28,928 nt of DNA, from assembly GCA_964641455.1 (NCBI GenBank), contig CAZXLH010000029.1, forward strand, positions 1 to 28,928, in the 5' to 3' direction. Position numbers and translations under genes: made by a program. The notes below the pieces were generated by a model. The model searched no databases. It was not told the DNA's origin and was given only the letters and a program-made list of their open reading frames with translations. The DNA is from DTU015 sp964641455. Its GTDB lineage: Bacteria; Bacillota; Sulfobacillia; Fermentithermobacillales; Fermentithermobacillaceae. This document shows, in pieces, positions 1-7,801 of the stretch (positions within the stretch are counted from its first letter, which is position 1; the number at the start of each line of letters is the position of its first letter).

Positions 1-230
1 CCTGCAGAGCCACTCCGGCGGGTTTCAGGGCTTCCCGGCTGCTGACTGGCTCGCCTACAGAGCCAGTCCTGCCGATTTAGAGGTTCCGGAACGTTGAACT
101 GGCTTACCTGTGAAGCCAATCCGATGGGTCAATGGGTTTGCGGGCTTTCCGGCAAGTACCCGGCTTGCCTGTAGAGCCATATCGATAGATTAGGCACTTC
201 TTGATTTTCGATTAGCCCACCTGCAAAGCC
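1..230. repeat. Degenerate ~53-nt tandem repeat array with hairpins (left part of gene-free 1-800)
   Basis: Five copies of an 11-nt core (CCTGYAGAGCC with variants) start at 1, 54, 107, 168 and 220, so the periods are 53, 53, 61 and 52 nt. The sequence between cores is also partly conserved, including TCCG and GGGTTT stretches. Each internal core sits in a hairpin with a 7-nt loop. The best is at 44-68, with a 9-bp perfect stem (GACTGGCTC/GAGCCAGTC). A 6-bp version lies at 100-118 and a 5-bp version with one G-U pair at 162-178. The array starts at the window edge and probably continues to the left. It is G+C-richer than the DNA that follows. No ORF is credible here. It may be a minisatellite or remnant REP-like array; function unknown. 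Confidence 0.6.
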
Positions 231-432
231 CCCATGCAAATTCACAGACTCCGGACATGGAAGAACCGCTTCTAAATAAACACAATTTGGTTCGATAACG
301 CACTGCATTCCTGCCAGGCATATGCAAGGCCAAGCTTCTTATATTTAGCTTGACTAACTAAATCCACACATAGACAATGATATGAGATGAATTGTTTTAC
401 AAAGGCTAAGCAAGTATCTAACCTTGCAGACA

Positions 433-545
433 GGTTTCGCTCATAAGGTTTCGCTTATAAAGGTTAGCGCTAACAAGATAATACACGTATCACCTTTCCT
501 GACTTGCGATTCCGGTTTCGCCTATTAGGTTAGTGTCAATAAGAT
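433..545. repeat. Imperfect ~34-nt direct repeat pair
   Basis: GGTTTCGCTTATAAAGG... (447-480) and GGTTTCGCCTATTAGG... (513-545) are two imperfect copies, both ending in AAGATA. A partial third copy (GGTTTCGCTCATA) lies immediately before at 433-445. The first copy contains the palindrome TTAGCGCTAA. They lie in the gene-free stretch before the MFS transporter. They could be regulator binding sites or remnants of a small repeat family. Nothing coding is seen between 231 and 690. Confidence 0.5.
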
Positions 546-697
546 ACAGCAGGTTTCAATTGAACCCAGGGAGAATGTTCCCGGGCCTGTGACATCATAA
601 CAACGTACGGTTGCCCAGTTTATAGAGCATGGGTAATTCACCGAAAATAGACAGAACCGTTAATACTAATATATACAAACACAAAACAAATGCAAAA

Positions 698-753
698 CAA
701 CGATATAACAGATGCAGAGCAACGATATAACAAATAAAGCAACGATATGTACA
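698..753. repeat. Three iteron-like repeats upstream of the MFS gene
   Basis: The 9-mer CAACGATAT recurs at 698, 720 and 740, in slightly longer similar units (GCAACGATATAACA). Spacing is 22 and 20 nt, or about two helical turns. The tract is A-rich and ends about 50 nt before the transporter start codon. The spacing would put the copies on one DNA face, which suits an operator for a repressor or activator of the transporter. This role is inferred. Confidence 0.5.
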
Positions 754-800
754 AATACAAAGCAACATCCAAAGTACCAAACAAGGCAGGGGCGTAAACT

Positions 801-2204
801 TTGAAAAAACTAGCAAGATACATAGCTTTTGCTGCTCTCTTAACCTCTTCATTTGTCACAGTGCTTAACACCAGCATGATACGGATAGCTTCCCCCGAGC
901 TGCAAACAGCATTTGAACTTAGTTACTCAAATCTCTCGTGGATATTCAACAGTTATCAGATTGTGTACGCAATATTGCTTCCAGTGTTTGGGCAGATCGG
1001 TGACAAGTTCGGCCGCCGTAGATGCCTAATATTAGGGCTTACCGTTTTTGGAATAGGAACACTGCTAAGCGGATTTTCCTGGAATTTCCCATCATTGGTC
1101 GTATTCAGGATAATTCAAGCGATTGGCGCAGCCGGTATTTTCCCTAACGCCATAGTTACTGCAACAGAACTGTTTCCTCCCGAGCACCGTGGTAAAGTAA
1201 TGGGAATATGGGGAATGGCTGTATCTATGGGCTCTGTTGTAGGTCCGAGCATAGGTGGGTTTATTGTTCAGTATTTGGGTTGGAAGTGCATATTCTTCGC
1301 CAACGTTCCCTTTGTAATCCTTTCCTGTGCAGCAATTTTCTTTTTGATAGAATCAGATGACCACACACCTTCTTCGTTTGATTTCGACTATGCGGGCAGT
1401 GTTACTCTTGGAGTTATGATTGTCTCACTCATAGTTGGGCTCCAAAGCGGATCAGAACTGGGGTGGAATTCGCCTTCGGTCATACTAATGCTGACTGCAT
1501 CAATAATATGCTTACCGCTATTTAGAAAAATTGAGGCCACCTGCAACGAACCGGTAATTCACATGGCCATGTTCAAAAGTCCTGTTTTTCTGTCCGGTGT
1601 TTACTGTGGAGGAATCCATTTAGTGGCCATCCAGGGTATGAAGTTTCTTATGCCGATTTTTCTGTCAAAAGTTAAAGGGTTTGACGCTGTAACAATAGGT
1701 TTAATGCTCATTCCCCAGGCCGCCATACGCCTGGTGGTATCTCCCCTTACCGGATTGCTTGAAGACCGGTTCGGTTCAAAACTACCGGTAACCCTGGGCC
1801 TTATAATTCGCACCCTGGCTCTTGGGATGTTTGCGTTCTTGACACCCTTGTCAAGCAAACCGTTAATCACCCTGGCGCTGGTGCTTGATGGCGCAGGTGC
1901 CGCTTTAGTGTGGGCTCCGTCATTAAACGCCGTGATTAACTCATCTCCGCCGGAAATGGCTAGTTCCGTAACAGGAGTATTCAATATGCTTAGATTCATT
2001 ATGGCATCTATAAGCACGGTTATCATTGGACTGGTCATGGACAGGTTATTCATTGGCGTTCCAGACAGCAACCGCGCTCTGGTCCCTGGTTTCTTTCAGG
2101 CATACACAGGGCTTGCAATTCTTACAGCCTTAGGGTTGCTTCTGGTAAAAAACCTGGAGATACCTGAAACAACCGAGCAAAAAGTGCAAATAGGCCATAG
2201 ATGA
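801..2204 (+). CDS. MFS transporter, DHA2 (EmrB/QacA-like) family
   Basis: A 467-residue integral membrane protein with about 14 predicted membrane segments, the usual size for DHA2 drug:proton antiporters. The loop 2-3 signature GQIGDKFGRRR is at about residues 64-74. A motif-C-like stretch follows (GPSIGGF...WKCIFFANVP), as in DHA2 exporters. Export driven by proton antiport is the expected mode, but the substrate is not predictable. The start is TTG, chosen because a purine-rich ribosome binding site (GGCAGGGG) lies 8 nt upstream and the protein then begins with a short positive N-terminus and the first membrane segment. The next gene is an amidohydrolase 80 nt downstream on the same strand with no terminator between, so the two may be cotranscribed. 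Confidence 0.9.
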   Translation: MKKLARYIAFAALLTSSFVTVLNTSMIRIASPELQTAFELSYSNLSWIFNSYQIVYAILLPVFGQIGDKFGRRRCLILGLTVFGIGTLLSGFSWNFPSLVVFRIIQAIGAAGIFPNAIVTATELFPPEHRGKVMGIWGMAVSMGSVVGPSIGGFIVQYLGWKCIFFANVPFVILSCAAIFFLIESDDHTPSSFDFDYAGSVTLGVMIVSLIVGLQSGSELGWNSPSVILMLTASIICLPLFRKIEATCNEPVIHMAMFKSPVFLSGVYCGGIHLVAIQGMKFLMPIFLSKVKGFDAVTIGLMLIPQAAIRLVVSPLTGLLEDRFGSKLPVTLGLIIRTLALGMFAFLTPLSSKPLITLALVLDGAGAALVWAPSLNAVINSSPPEMASSVTGVFNMLRFIMASISTVIIGLVMDRLFIGVPDSNRALVPGFFQAYTGLAILTALGLLLVKNLEIPETTEQKVQIGHR

Positions 2205-2284
2205 TGAGAACACTATGAACCCACAGCACACAAGAGTTGAAAAGTTAACAAACTGCGTAATTAATTACAAATGGAGGTAGAGCA

Positions 2285-3691
2285 ATGAAATTTGATCTGT
2301 TGATTAAGAACGGACATGTTATCGACCCTCTTTCCGGCCTTGATCAAAAAGCCGACGTAGGAATCAAGCACAAGAAGATCGCAGCCTTAAAAACCAATAT
2401 TCCCGCTACATCGGCTGACTCTGTAATTGATGCTGAAGGCCGAATCGTCATGCCCGGAGTTATAGACTCACACGTCCATGTCACCGGCGAGGATAGGTGG
2501 CTTGGCTTCCCCATGATGGCCGAAAAAGGCGTAATCACTGCAGTGGATTTCGGAGGCCCAATTGACTCTAGTGTAGAGGGGCTTGCAAAGCATGGATGTG
2601 GTATGAACCTGGCAGGATTACATACTGTTGTCCCCGGCGAAAATACTGAAAACACAGACCCTTCACGGGAAGAGATCAAAAAGATAATAGAAAAAGCTAT
2701 GGCCGGCGGAGCCATCGGATTGAAAATGGTAGGAGGCCACCGCCCTGCAACACCCGAAGCAACAGCCAGAATAATTGATGTAGCCAATGAGCAAAGGTGC
2801 TATATGGCTTTCCATGTTGGCACATCCAAAACAGGCAGCGACCTTAACGGCCTTTTGGAAGCGATTGAACTTGCAGGCGATAACCGGCTTCATATTGCTC
2901 ACGTCAACAGTTATTGCAGAGGGCTCGTAAAAAGTGCCGCAGAGGAAGCATTAACGGCCGTAGAAGCGCTTAAATCAAAACGGCATTTAGTCTCAGAATC
3001 CTATCTCGGCACAATCAACGGCACCGGTGGAAAGTGTAAAGATGGCCTCCCTGAAAGCCACGTCACAAGAAACTGCCTCAAAATGAGAGGATTTGAACCC
3101 AGCCAAAAAGGTATGGGGGAAGCCATTCTTGCCAAGTGGGCCTACATTCAAGTGGAAAGAGCCGGGAAGATTGAATTGGTCACAGGCCAAGAAGGCTATG
3201 ATATCTGGAAACAGGCACGAACCGACACAGGTGCCAGTTTCCCGGTAAATGACACTGTGGCTATGCATATTCTGGCTACCGCCAAAATGCCTGACGGTGA
3301 ATTCGTTGTTGACGCTATCAGCACCGATGGCGGTGCCATTCCCAGGAATGTCCAAATAGAAAGAGGGACCGCACTGATTAAGCTCGGTGCACTCACCTGG
3401 CCTGAACTGGCAAAGAAACTAACGTTAAACCCGGCCAGGATGTTTGGGTTTACCACGAAAGGCAGCCTAAGTGAAGGATACGACGCAGATGTCACCATAG
3501 TTGATCCGGTAGCAGGCAAGCCCTGGCTCGGCGTCTCTATGGGCCAAATAATTATGATAGACGGAATAGTTGTAGGTAAAGGCGGTTGGCTGCTTACAAC
3601 CGAAAAAGGCCTTGCCAGAGCGGGGCAATTAGGTCTCCCTGCAATAGAAGTAAACCTTGAGCAGAGCCTGCTGTATAGCAGAAACAAGTAA
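2285..3691 (+). CDS. Hydantoinase / D-aminoacylase-like amidohydrolase
   Basis: A 468-residue metal-dependent amidohydrolase (TIM-barrel superfamily). It shows the N-terminal beta-sandwich strand typical of dihydropyrimidinases and D-aminoacylases, then metal-binding H63xH65 in DSHVHV. K147 in GLKMVGG is a candidate carbamylated lysine. H177 (AFHVG), H206 (IAHVNS) and D348 (ISTDGG) complete a two-metal site. The C-terminus has the usual GYDADVTIVDP strand. It should hydrolyse a cyclic or linear amide (hydantoin, dihydropyrimidine or N-acyl amino acid) in the cytoplasm; the exact substrate is unknown. ATG start with a strong ribosome binding site (TGGAGGTAGAGCA). Similar domain layout is seen in the two D-aminoacylases further right, but it is shorter and clearly a different subgroup. 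Confidence 0.85.
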   Translation: MKFDLLIKNGHVIDPLSGLDQKADVGIKHKKIAALKTNIPATSADSVIDAEGRIVMPGVIDSHVHVTGEDRWLGFPMMAEKGVITAVDFGGPIDSSVEGLAKHGCGMNLAGLHTVVPGENTENTDPSREEIKKIIEKAMAGGAIGLKMVGGHRPATPEATARIIDVANEQRCYMAFHVGTSKTGSDLNGLLEAIELAGDNRLHIAHVNSYCRGLVKSAAEEALTAVEALKSKRHLVSESYLGTINGTGGKCKDGLPESHVTRNCLKMRGFEPSQKGMGEAILAKWAYIQVERAGKIELVTGQEGYDIWKQARTDTGASFPVNDTVAMHILATAKMPDGEFVVDAISTDGGAIPRNVQIERGTALIKLGALTWPELAKKLTLNPARMFGFTTKGSLSEGYDADVTIVDPVAGKPWLGVSMGQIIMIDGIVVGKGGWLLTTEKGLARAGQLGLPAIEVNLEQSLLYSRNK

Positions 3692-3708
3692 AATTAATGC
3701 TTACGTAG

Positions 3709-3750
3709 GAGGGGTGCAGCATATATCAAAATGCGCCCCCTCGTATTTTT
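3709..3750 (+). terminator. Rho-independent terminator after the amidohydrolase
   Basis: An imperfect G+C-rich stem (GAGGGGTGCA at 3709-3718 against TGCGCCCCCTC at 3732-3742, one bulge) is followed by TATTTTT. It lies 18 nt after the amidohydrolase stop and separates it from the HD-GYP gene. Confidence 0.6.
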
Positions 3751-3797
3751 GCTGTGTATCAATTCGGTGTAGCAAAAACAGCAATATCAGCCTTAAT

Positions 3798-3827
3798 TCG
3801 ACATTCCATCCAACTTTCTTCTATAAT
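3798..3827 (+). promoter_or_regulatory. Candidate sigma-A promoter for the HD-GYP gene
   Basis: A perfect TATAAT box (3822-3827) lies 18 nt after TCGACA (3798-3803), a partial -35 match. It is about 60 nt before the HD-GYP start, downstream of the terminator. Confidence 0.4.
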
Positions 3828-3887
3828 ATTTTACAGGGTTTGACGATAATTGACAGTGGCGCTTGTTAGACTCAAGGGGGTACAAGA

Positions 3888-5015
3888 ATGCGGGTTGTTA
3901 GTTTGCAAGATACACTCGACGGCTCATGTCTTGCGCTGCCAATACATGGAGACGGTGGCCGGCTCATGCTTGCCAGTGGAACACGGCTTACAAAACGTCT
4001 GATTCAAGCTCTCCAATCCCGTGGTTACACCAAAGTTGCTATTCAAGATCCAGTGGCCGGAAATATCAAGCCAGACGACGCAATAAGTTTTGAAACCAGA
4101 ATCCAAACCGAAAAAGCCCTTGATAAAGCAGTAAACAAGCTGCTAATAGGGCAATCGCCTGACCTTAACCCTATATTTGAAGCTGTGGATGCCATAATTA
4201 ATGACTTAAGAGAGAAATCACGGGTTTCTTCCGGAATTTTTTCAATACGTTCCTATGATCAAAATACTTACACCCACAGCATCAATGTTTGTGTGTTGAG
4301 CATTTCCATAGGACATTCTCTTGGCTTGCCTTTGAAGAAGTTACGGCTGTTGGGAACCGGTGCTTTGCTTCACGATATAGGCAAGATCCTTATACCATTA
4401 GACTTACTCAATAAACCCGGCACACTTACCAAAGGAGAATATAACCTAATAAAGACACACTGTGAAAAGGGATGGGAACTATTATCTAATTGCTTTGATA
4501 CCGGGGCGTATGCCGCCAAAAGTGCCATAGAACATCACGAAAGGCTGGACGGTTCCGGGTATCCTAAGCACTTGACAGGCCATCAAATATCTGACATTGG
4601 CAAGATAACAGCGGTAGCAGACGTATATGATGCCATGACTACAGACAGGCCTCATAGAAAAGCAATTTTCCCAGAAGCAGTACATACGTATATGACACAA
4701 GCAAAAGATATCCTTTTTGACGGCCCTATGGTTGACTGTTTGTTCAACAATGTAGCCTTGTATCCTACCGGTACGATTCTATCTCTCTGGGGAGGTTATA
4801 TAGCCGTTGTTACAGCTCAAGATCCCCGTTCCAACTTCCGTCCCTATGCACGTATCGTCGGAGGCCCGGGCATAACCAAGCCAATGGACATATCCCTGTA
4901 CGAAAAGCCTGAGATCAAAATTAATCTTTTGCTCGATGATTATCCTCCTGATACAAAACGTATGGTAACCGGCAATGTCCACGGTGTAATCTACGAGTAT
5001 GATGCTCAATCGTAA
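3888..5015 (+). CDS. HD-GYP domain cyclic-di-GMP phosphodiesterase
   Basis: A 375-residue soluble protein. Residues 1 to about 110 form an uncharacterised N-terminal region. Residues about 120-290 are an HD-GYP domain with all key positions visible: H130, H162-D163 (LLHDIGK), H191, H216-H217, D221 and GYP at 224-226 (HHERLDGSGYP), and D245. This family hydrolyses cyclic di-GMP through a bi- or tri-metal iron/manganese centre, lowering the second messenger that controls motility, biofilm and, in clostridia, sporulation. No receiver, PAS or membrane segment is seen, so the input would come through the N-terminal region. The C-terminal ~85 residues form an extra beta-rich tail. ATG start with AAGGGGGT 5-6 nt upstream. 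It appears monocistronic. Confidence 0.9.
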   Translation: MRVVSLQDTLDGSCLALPIHGDGGRLMLASGTRLTKRLIQALQSRGYTKVAIQDPVAGNIKPDDAISFETRIQTEKALDKAVNKLLIGQSPDLNPIFEAVDAIINDLREKSRVSSGIFSIRSYDQNTYTHSINVCVLSISIGHSLGLPLKKLRLLGTGALLHDIGKILIPLDLLNKPGTLTKGEYNLIKTHCEKGWELLSNCFDTGAYAAKSAIEHHERLDGSGYPKHLTGHQISDIGKITAVADVYDAMTTDRPHRKAIFPEAVHTYMTQAKDILFDGPMVDCLFNNVALYPTGTILSLWGGYIAVVTAQDPRSNFRPYARIVGGPGITKPMDISLYEKPEIKINLLLDDYPPDTKRMVTGNVHGVIYEYDAQS

Positions 5016-5031
5016 TTTTGTCTCTGCGGCA

Positions 5032-5060
5032 TTGCACAATCCAAAGATTCGGTGTACACT
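5032..5060 (+). promoter_or_regulatory. Candidate sigma-A promoter of the hydrogenase operon
   Basis: TTGCAC (5032-5037) and TACACT (5055-5060) are separated by exactly 17 nt. The site lies about 65 nt before the XRE-cupin gene, the first gene of the operon. Partial matches to both boxes. Confidence 0.4.
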
Positions 5061-5125
5061 GTTAACCGAGTGATATTATTCACTTTCCAATGCACACCCA
5101 TTTTTATATGAGAGGATGCTACAGT

Positions 5126-5683
5126 ATGTCTATTGGGGACAAGGTTCGTAGAATAAGGCAGGCTCAGGGATTAAGTATGAGAAGTTTGGCCAAAAAAGTA
5201 GGGGTCTCTCCCAGCCTCATATCCCAAATTGAGCGAAATCAAGTCTCTCCTTCCTTTTCAACATTGAAGGGCCTTGCCAGAGCCCTAAACGAAGATCCTT
5301 CCACTTTAATCAACGATAGGATGCCCACAGAATGGATAGTGGTAAAGAAGGATGCCCGCCGCACTGTGTTCACTGACCAGGAAGGTGTCAACCTAGAACT
5401 TTTTGCATTCCCAGGGCCCAGAGACAAAAGAATGGAAATTTACCTGGTCAAGCTTCAACCTGGGGCCGTCTTTACAACAGAGATGATTTATTCAGGCAAC
5501 AAAGACTACCAGGATGACTTCATTTACGTTATTGCCGGCAAAGCCAATATTACAACCAATAAGCGGAATTATCTCGTTGAACAAGATGAAGCATGCTACT
5601 TGACATACGAAAACATTCAATCATTGTCCGGCAAAAGCCAAATGGAAACCCAGCTTCTATGGTGTATTCACCGTACATTGTAA
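5126..5683 (+). CDS. XRE-family regulator with C-terminal cupin domain
   Basis: A 185-residue protein with an N-terminal helix-turn-helix of the Cro/XRE type (residues about 5-60, QGLSMRSLAKKVGVSPSLIS) and a C-terminal cupin_2 barrel (about 100-180). The cupin part would bind a small ligand or metal, as in the PuuR/MppR-type regulators; the ligand is not predictable. I chose the ATG at 5126 because the HTH then begins a few residues in (MSIGDKVRRIRQ) and AGAGGATG precedes it. In-frame starts at 5108 and 5090 would add 6 or 12 residues that look non-homologous. It is the first gene of a run with the [2Fe-2S] protein, hydrogenase and phosphatase genes and is the obvious candidate to regulate them. 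Confidence 0.88.
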   Translation: MSIGDKVRRIRQAQGLSMRSLAKKVGVSPSLISQIERNQVSPSFSTLKGLARALNEDPSTLINDRMPTEWIVVKKDARRTVFTDQEGVNLELFAFPGPRDKRMEIYLVKLQPGAVFTTEMIYSGNKDYQDDFIYVIAGKANITTNKRNYLVEQDEACYLTYENIQSLSGKSQMETQLLWCIHRTL

Positions 5684-5767
5684 ATCGACCCAGAATCCAG
5701 GGTGCATGTATGCGCCATTCCGTTTCTCGCTGTAGGCTAAAGTTCTTAAAACTTCGGAGGAATCGCC

Positions 5768-6013
5768 ATGATAATCGTCGAGGTTTGTGTAGGAAGTTCG
5801 TGTTTTCTACGAGGATCTGAAGACGTAGTCAAAACTTTTCAGCGTCTCATAGAAGAAAACTGCCCCGGCCAGGCAGAACTCAAAGGAAGTTTCTGTATGG
5901 GCCAATGTGCTACGGGAGTTACAGTGAGAATCCAAAACGAATACTTCTCATGTGTAACCCCTGATGATGCTCGCACGCTGTTTGAAAAACACATTCTCCC
6001 GAATGTAAGGTGA
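5768..6013 (+). CDS. Thioredoxin-like [2Fe-2S] ferredoxin (NuoE/HydC-like)
   Basis: An 81-residue protein with the four-cysteine arrangement of thioredoxin-fold [2Fe-2S] ferredoxins: C7-x4-C12 near the N-terminus (VCVGSSC) and a CxxxC pair further on (SFCMGQC). It corresponds to the C-terminal half of NuoE-type subunits, without the N-terminal helical part. It should carry one low-potential [2Fe-2S] cluster and pass electrons to or from the hydrogenase-like protein encoded 6 nt downstream. Strong ribosome binding site (CGGAGGAATCGCC) before the ATG. The short inverted repeat AAGTT-cttaa-AACTT just upstream is too weak to be called a terminator. Confidence 0.88.
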   Translation: MIIVEVCVGSSCFLRGSEDVVKTFQRLIEENCPGQAELKGSFCMGQCATGVTVRIQNEYFSCVTPDDARTLFEKHILPNVR

Positions 6014-6019
6014 TAAATT

Positions 6020-7801
6020 ATGAATTTCATCGAGCGTACCCCGGCAAAGTGTAAAGACTGTTACAAGTGTCTGAGAGAATGCCCTGTTAAAGCAATTCAA
6101 GTAGTACAGGAAGATCAGAGCCCTGAAATGCATGTAAAGATCATTGAGGACAGATGTATTCTGGACGGCAAGTGCATAAGTGTTTGCCCCCAAAACGCAA
6201 AACAACCCAGGTCTGACGTCGGCGCCGTGAAAATGATGCTGTCCAAAGGTTACAAGGTAGCCGCTACCGTTGCCCCTTCATTCGCCGGGTTGCTTCAGCT
6301 GGAAGAGCCCTTAAAACTCCCTTCCATACTAAGAAGACTAGGTTTCAGCACAGTGTCAGAAACCGCCTACGGGGCCGAGCTTGTGGCACAAGCCCAACGT
6401 AAGCTTTTTGAGCAAGGCAAGGGCCCTTTCATTACCAGCCCATGCCCTGCCGTTGTGAACCTTGTTGAAAAACATTACCCGGAAGCCATTCGATACTTAA
6501 CTCCTCTTGTTTCACCTGCAGTTGCTCACGCAAGATATTTGAAGTCAATGGATCCGGACATAAAAGTAGTCTTCATCGGCCCTTGTGTAGCTAAAAAGGA
6601 GGAGTGCACCAGGCCCGATGCAGCACTCTCTTTTGACCTTGCACTCACTTTCCGGGAACTCTGGACATGGGTCGAGGAAGCAAGCATTGACGTAGAATCT
6701 GTCGATGTTTCCAACTTTGACCCTCCCTACCCTGATTTAGGCAGGCTTTTCCCTACAGAAGGCGGAATCCTGAAAGCAGCCGGAATCAACAACGGGGTGG
6801 TTTCGCCAAGGACGGCAATGGTCTCTGGCATTGAAAACTGTGTAGAAATGATAACTCACCTAACGGAAGATAAACCGGCAATTGAAATAGCTGATCTTAT
6901 GGCATGTAGCGGCGGTTGCTTAGGCGGCCCAGGGGCAATAAATGATCTCAACATTTTTGCCAGGAGACAAAAGCTTTTGAAATACTGGGAATCCCAAAGG
7001 CCCGAGAATCCCCCGGCCAAAATCGATCTTCCTGCTACGCTACCTGAAGAGCAATTATATAGAGACTATCGTGATAGAAAACCGAGAGAAACCAAAGTAC
7101 CCGAAGCAGAAATACGAAAGATATTGGCCCAAACCGGCAAGTACTCTGCAGATGATGAACTGAACTGTGGAGCTTGCGGATACCAAAGTTGCAGAGACAA
7201 GGCCATTGCTTGTTACAAAGGCTTGGCTGATCCTGTAATGTGCATCCCCTATATGAGGCAAAAAGCGGAATCTATGGCCAATCTGATTGTATCGGCAATT
7301 CCAAGCGCGATTTTTGTTGTATCTTCCAATGGCAGGATTCTTGACGCAAATACACTTGCACAAAAACTTACCAGGCAACCGCTTCATGAATTATTGGACG
7401 AGCATATAGACCATATTATGCCCGCAGAAGTATGCTCCCGCATGCGTCAGTTAATACGCGATGACGACGTATACAGAGGGCTGGTTCATTACGAAGAACG
7501 ATGGTTCGACGCAACAATCTTCCCGGAACCAACCCAAAGGGCAAAAGTGATAATACTTACTGACAAAACACAAGAAATACTGGACCGGGCAAAATTAGAT
7601 GAGCTTAGAGACGAAACCCTTGCAAGAATCGAACAGGTAATTAAGAGGCAAATGGAAGTGGCACAAAAGATAGCAGGCCTCCTTGGCGAGACAACCGCTG
7701 AAACAAAAGGAACGCTAAGCCAACTGGTAAGGATTCTTAAGAGCGAAAGCGACACAAATGCTGCAATTAGACGAGGTGAAAACGGTGGCCTTGAAGATTG
7801 A
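6020..7801 (+). CDS. Sensory-type [FeFe] hydrogenase with ferredoxin, FeS and PAS domains (HydS-like)
   Basis: 593 residues. Domains in order: a two-cluster ferredoxin domain (1-60; C11, C14, C17, C21 for one cluster; C46-xx-D49-xx-C52-xxx-C56 for the other), an [FeFe]-hydrogenase H-cluster domain (about 75-335), a four-cysteine FeS domain (C383, C386, C391, C408) and a PAS domain (about 420-520) followed by a short coiled coil. H-cluster ligands are present in TSPC142PA, GPC189VAKK and MAC296SGGC300. The residue before C142, a proton-transfer cysteine in catalytic enzymes (TSCCPAW), is proline. The second cluster has Asp for one cysteine. This architecture matches the group C putative sensory hydrogenases, thought to sense H2 or redox state and signal through PAS to a partner; here the partner is probably the phosphatase that overlaps its 3' end. 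Confidence 0.9.
   Translation: MNFIERTPAKCKDCYKCLRECPVKAIQVVQEDQSPEMHVKIIEDRCILDGKCISVCPQNAKQPRSDVGAVKMMLSKGYKVAATVAPSFAGLLQLEEPLKLPSILRRLGFSTVSETAYGAELVAQAQRKLFEQGKGPFITSPCPAVVNLVEKHYPEAIRYLTPLVSPAVAHARYLKSMDPDIKVVFIGPCVAKKEECTRPDAALSFDLALTFRELWTWVEEASIDVESVDVSNFDPPYPDLGRLFPTEGGILKAAGINNGVVSPRTAMVSGIENCVEMITHLTEDKPAIEIADLMACSGGCLGGPGAINDLNIFARRQKLLKYWESQRPENPPAKIDLPATLPEEQLYRDYRDRKPRETKVPEAEIRKILAQTGKYSADDELNCGACGYQSCRDKAIACYKGLADPVMCIPYMRQKAESMANLIVSAIPSAIFVVSSNGRILDANTLAQKLTRQPLHELLDEHIDHIMPAEVCSRMRQLIRDDDVYRGLVHYEERWFDATIFPEPTQRAKVIILTDKTQEILDRAKLDELRDETLARIEQVIKRQMEVAQKIAGLLGETTAETKGTLSQLVRILKSESDTNAAIRRGENGGLED

Noticed and set aside
1..230. CRISPR array
   Set aside because: Cores are only 11 nt, not identical, and the intervening sequence is itself partly conserved; no cas genes nearby.
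595..877. Minus-strand ORFs rich in Leu, Cys and Tyr
   Set aside because: They lie over the A-rich iteron tract and the transporter promoter; the composition is that of a repeat read in the antisense frame, with no ribosome binding site.
1601..2071. Long antisense ORF inside the MFS gene
   Set aside because: Shadow of a strongly supported transporter; low-complexity Pro/Ser/Thr translation with no recognisable domain.
3657..3869. Small plus-strand ORF after the amidohydrolase
   Set aside because: Overlaps the amidohydrolase end and runs through a terminator and a promoter-like TATAAT; no ribosome binding site.
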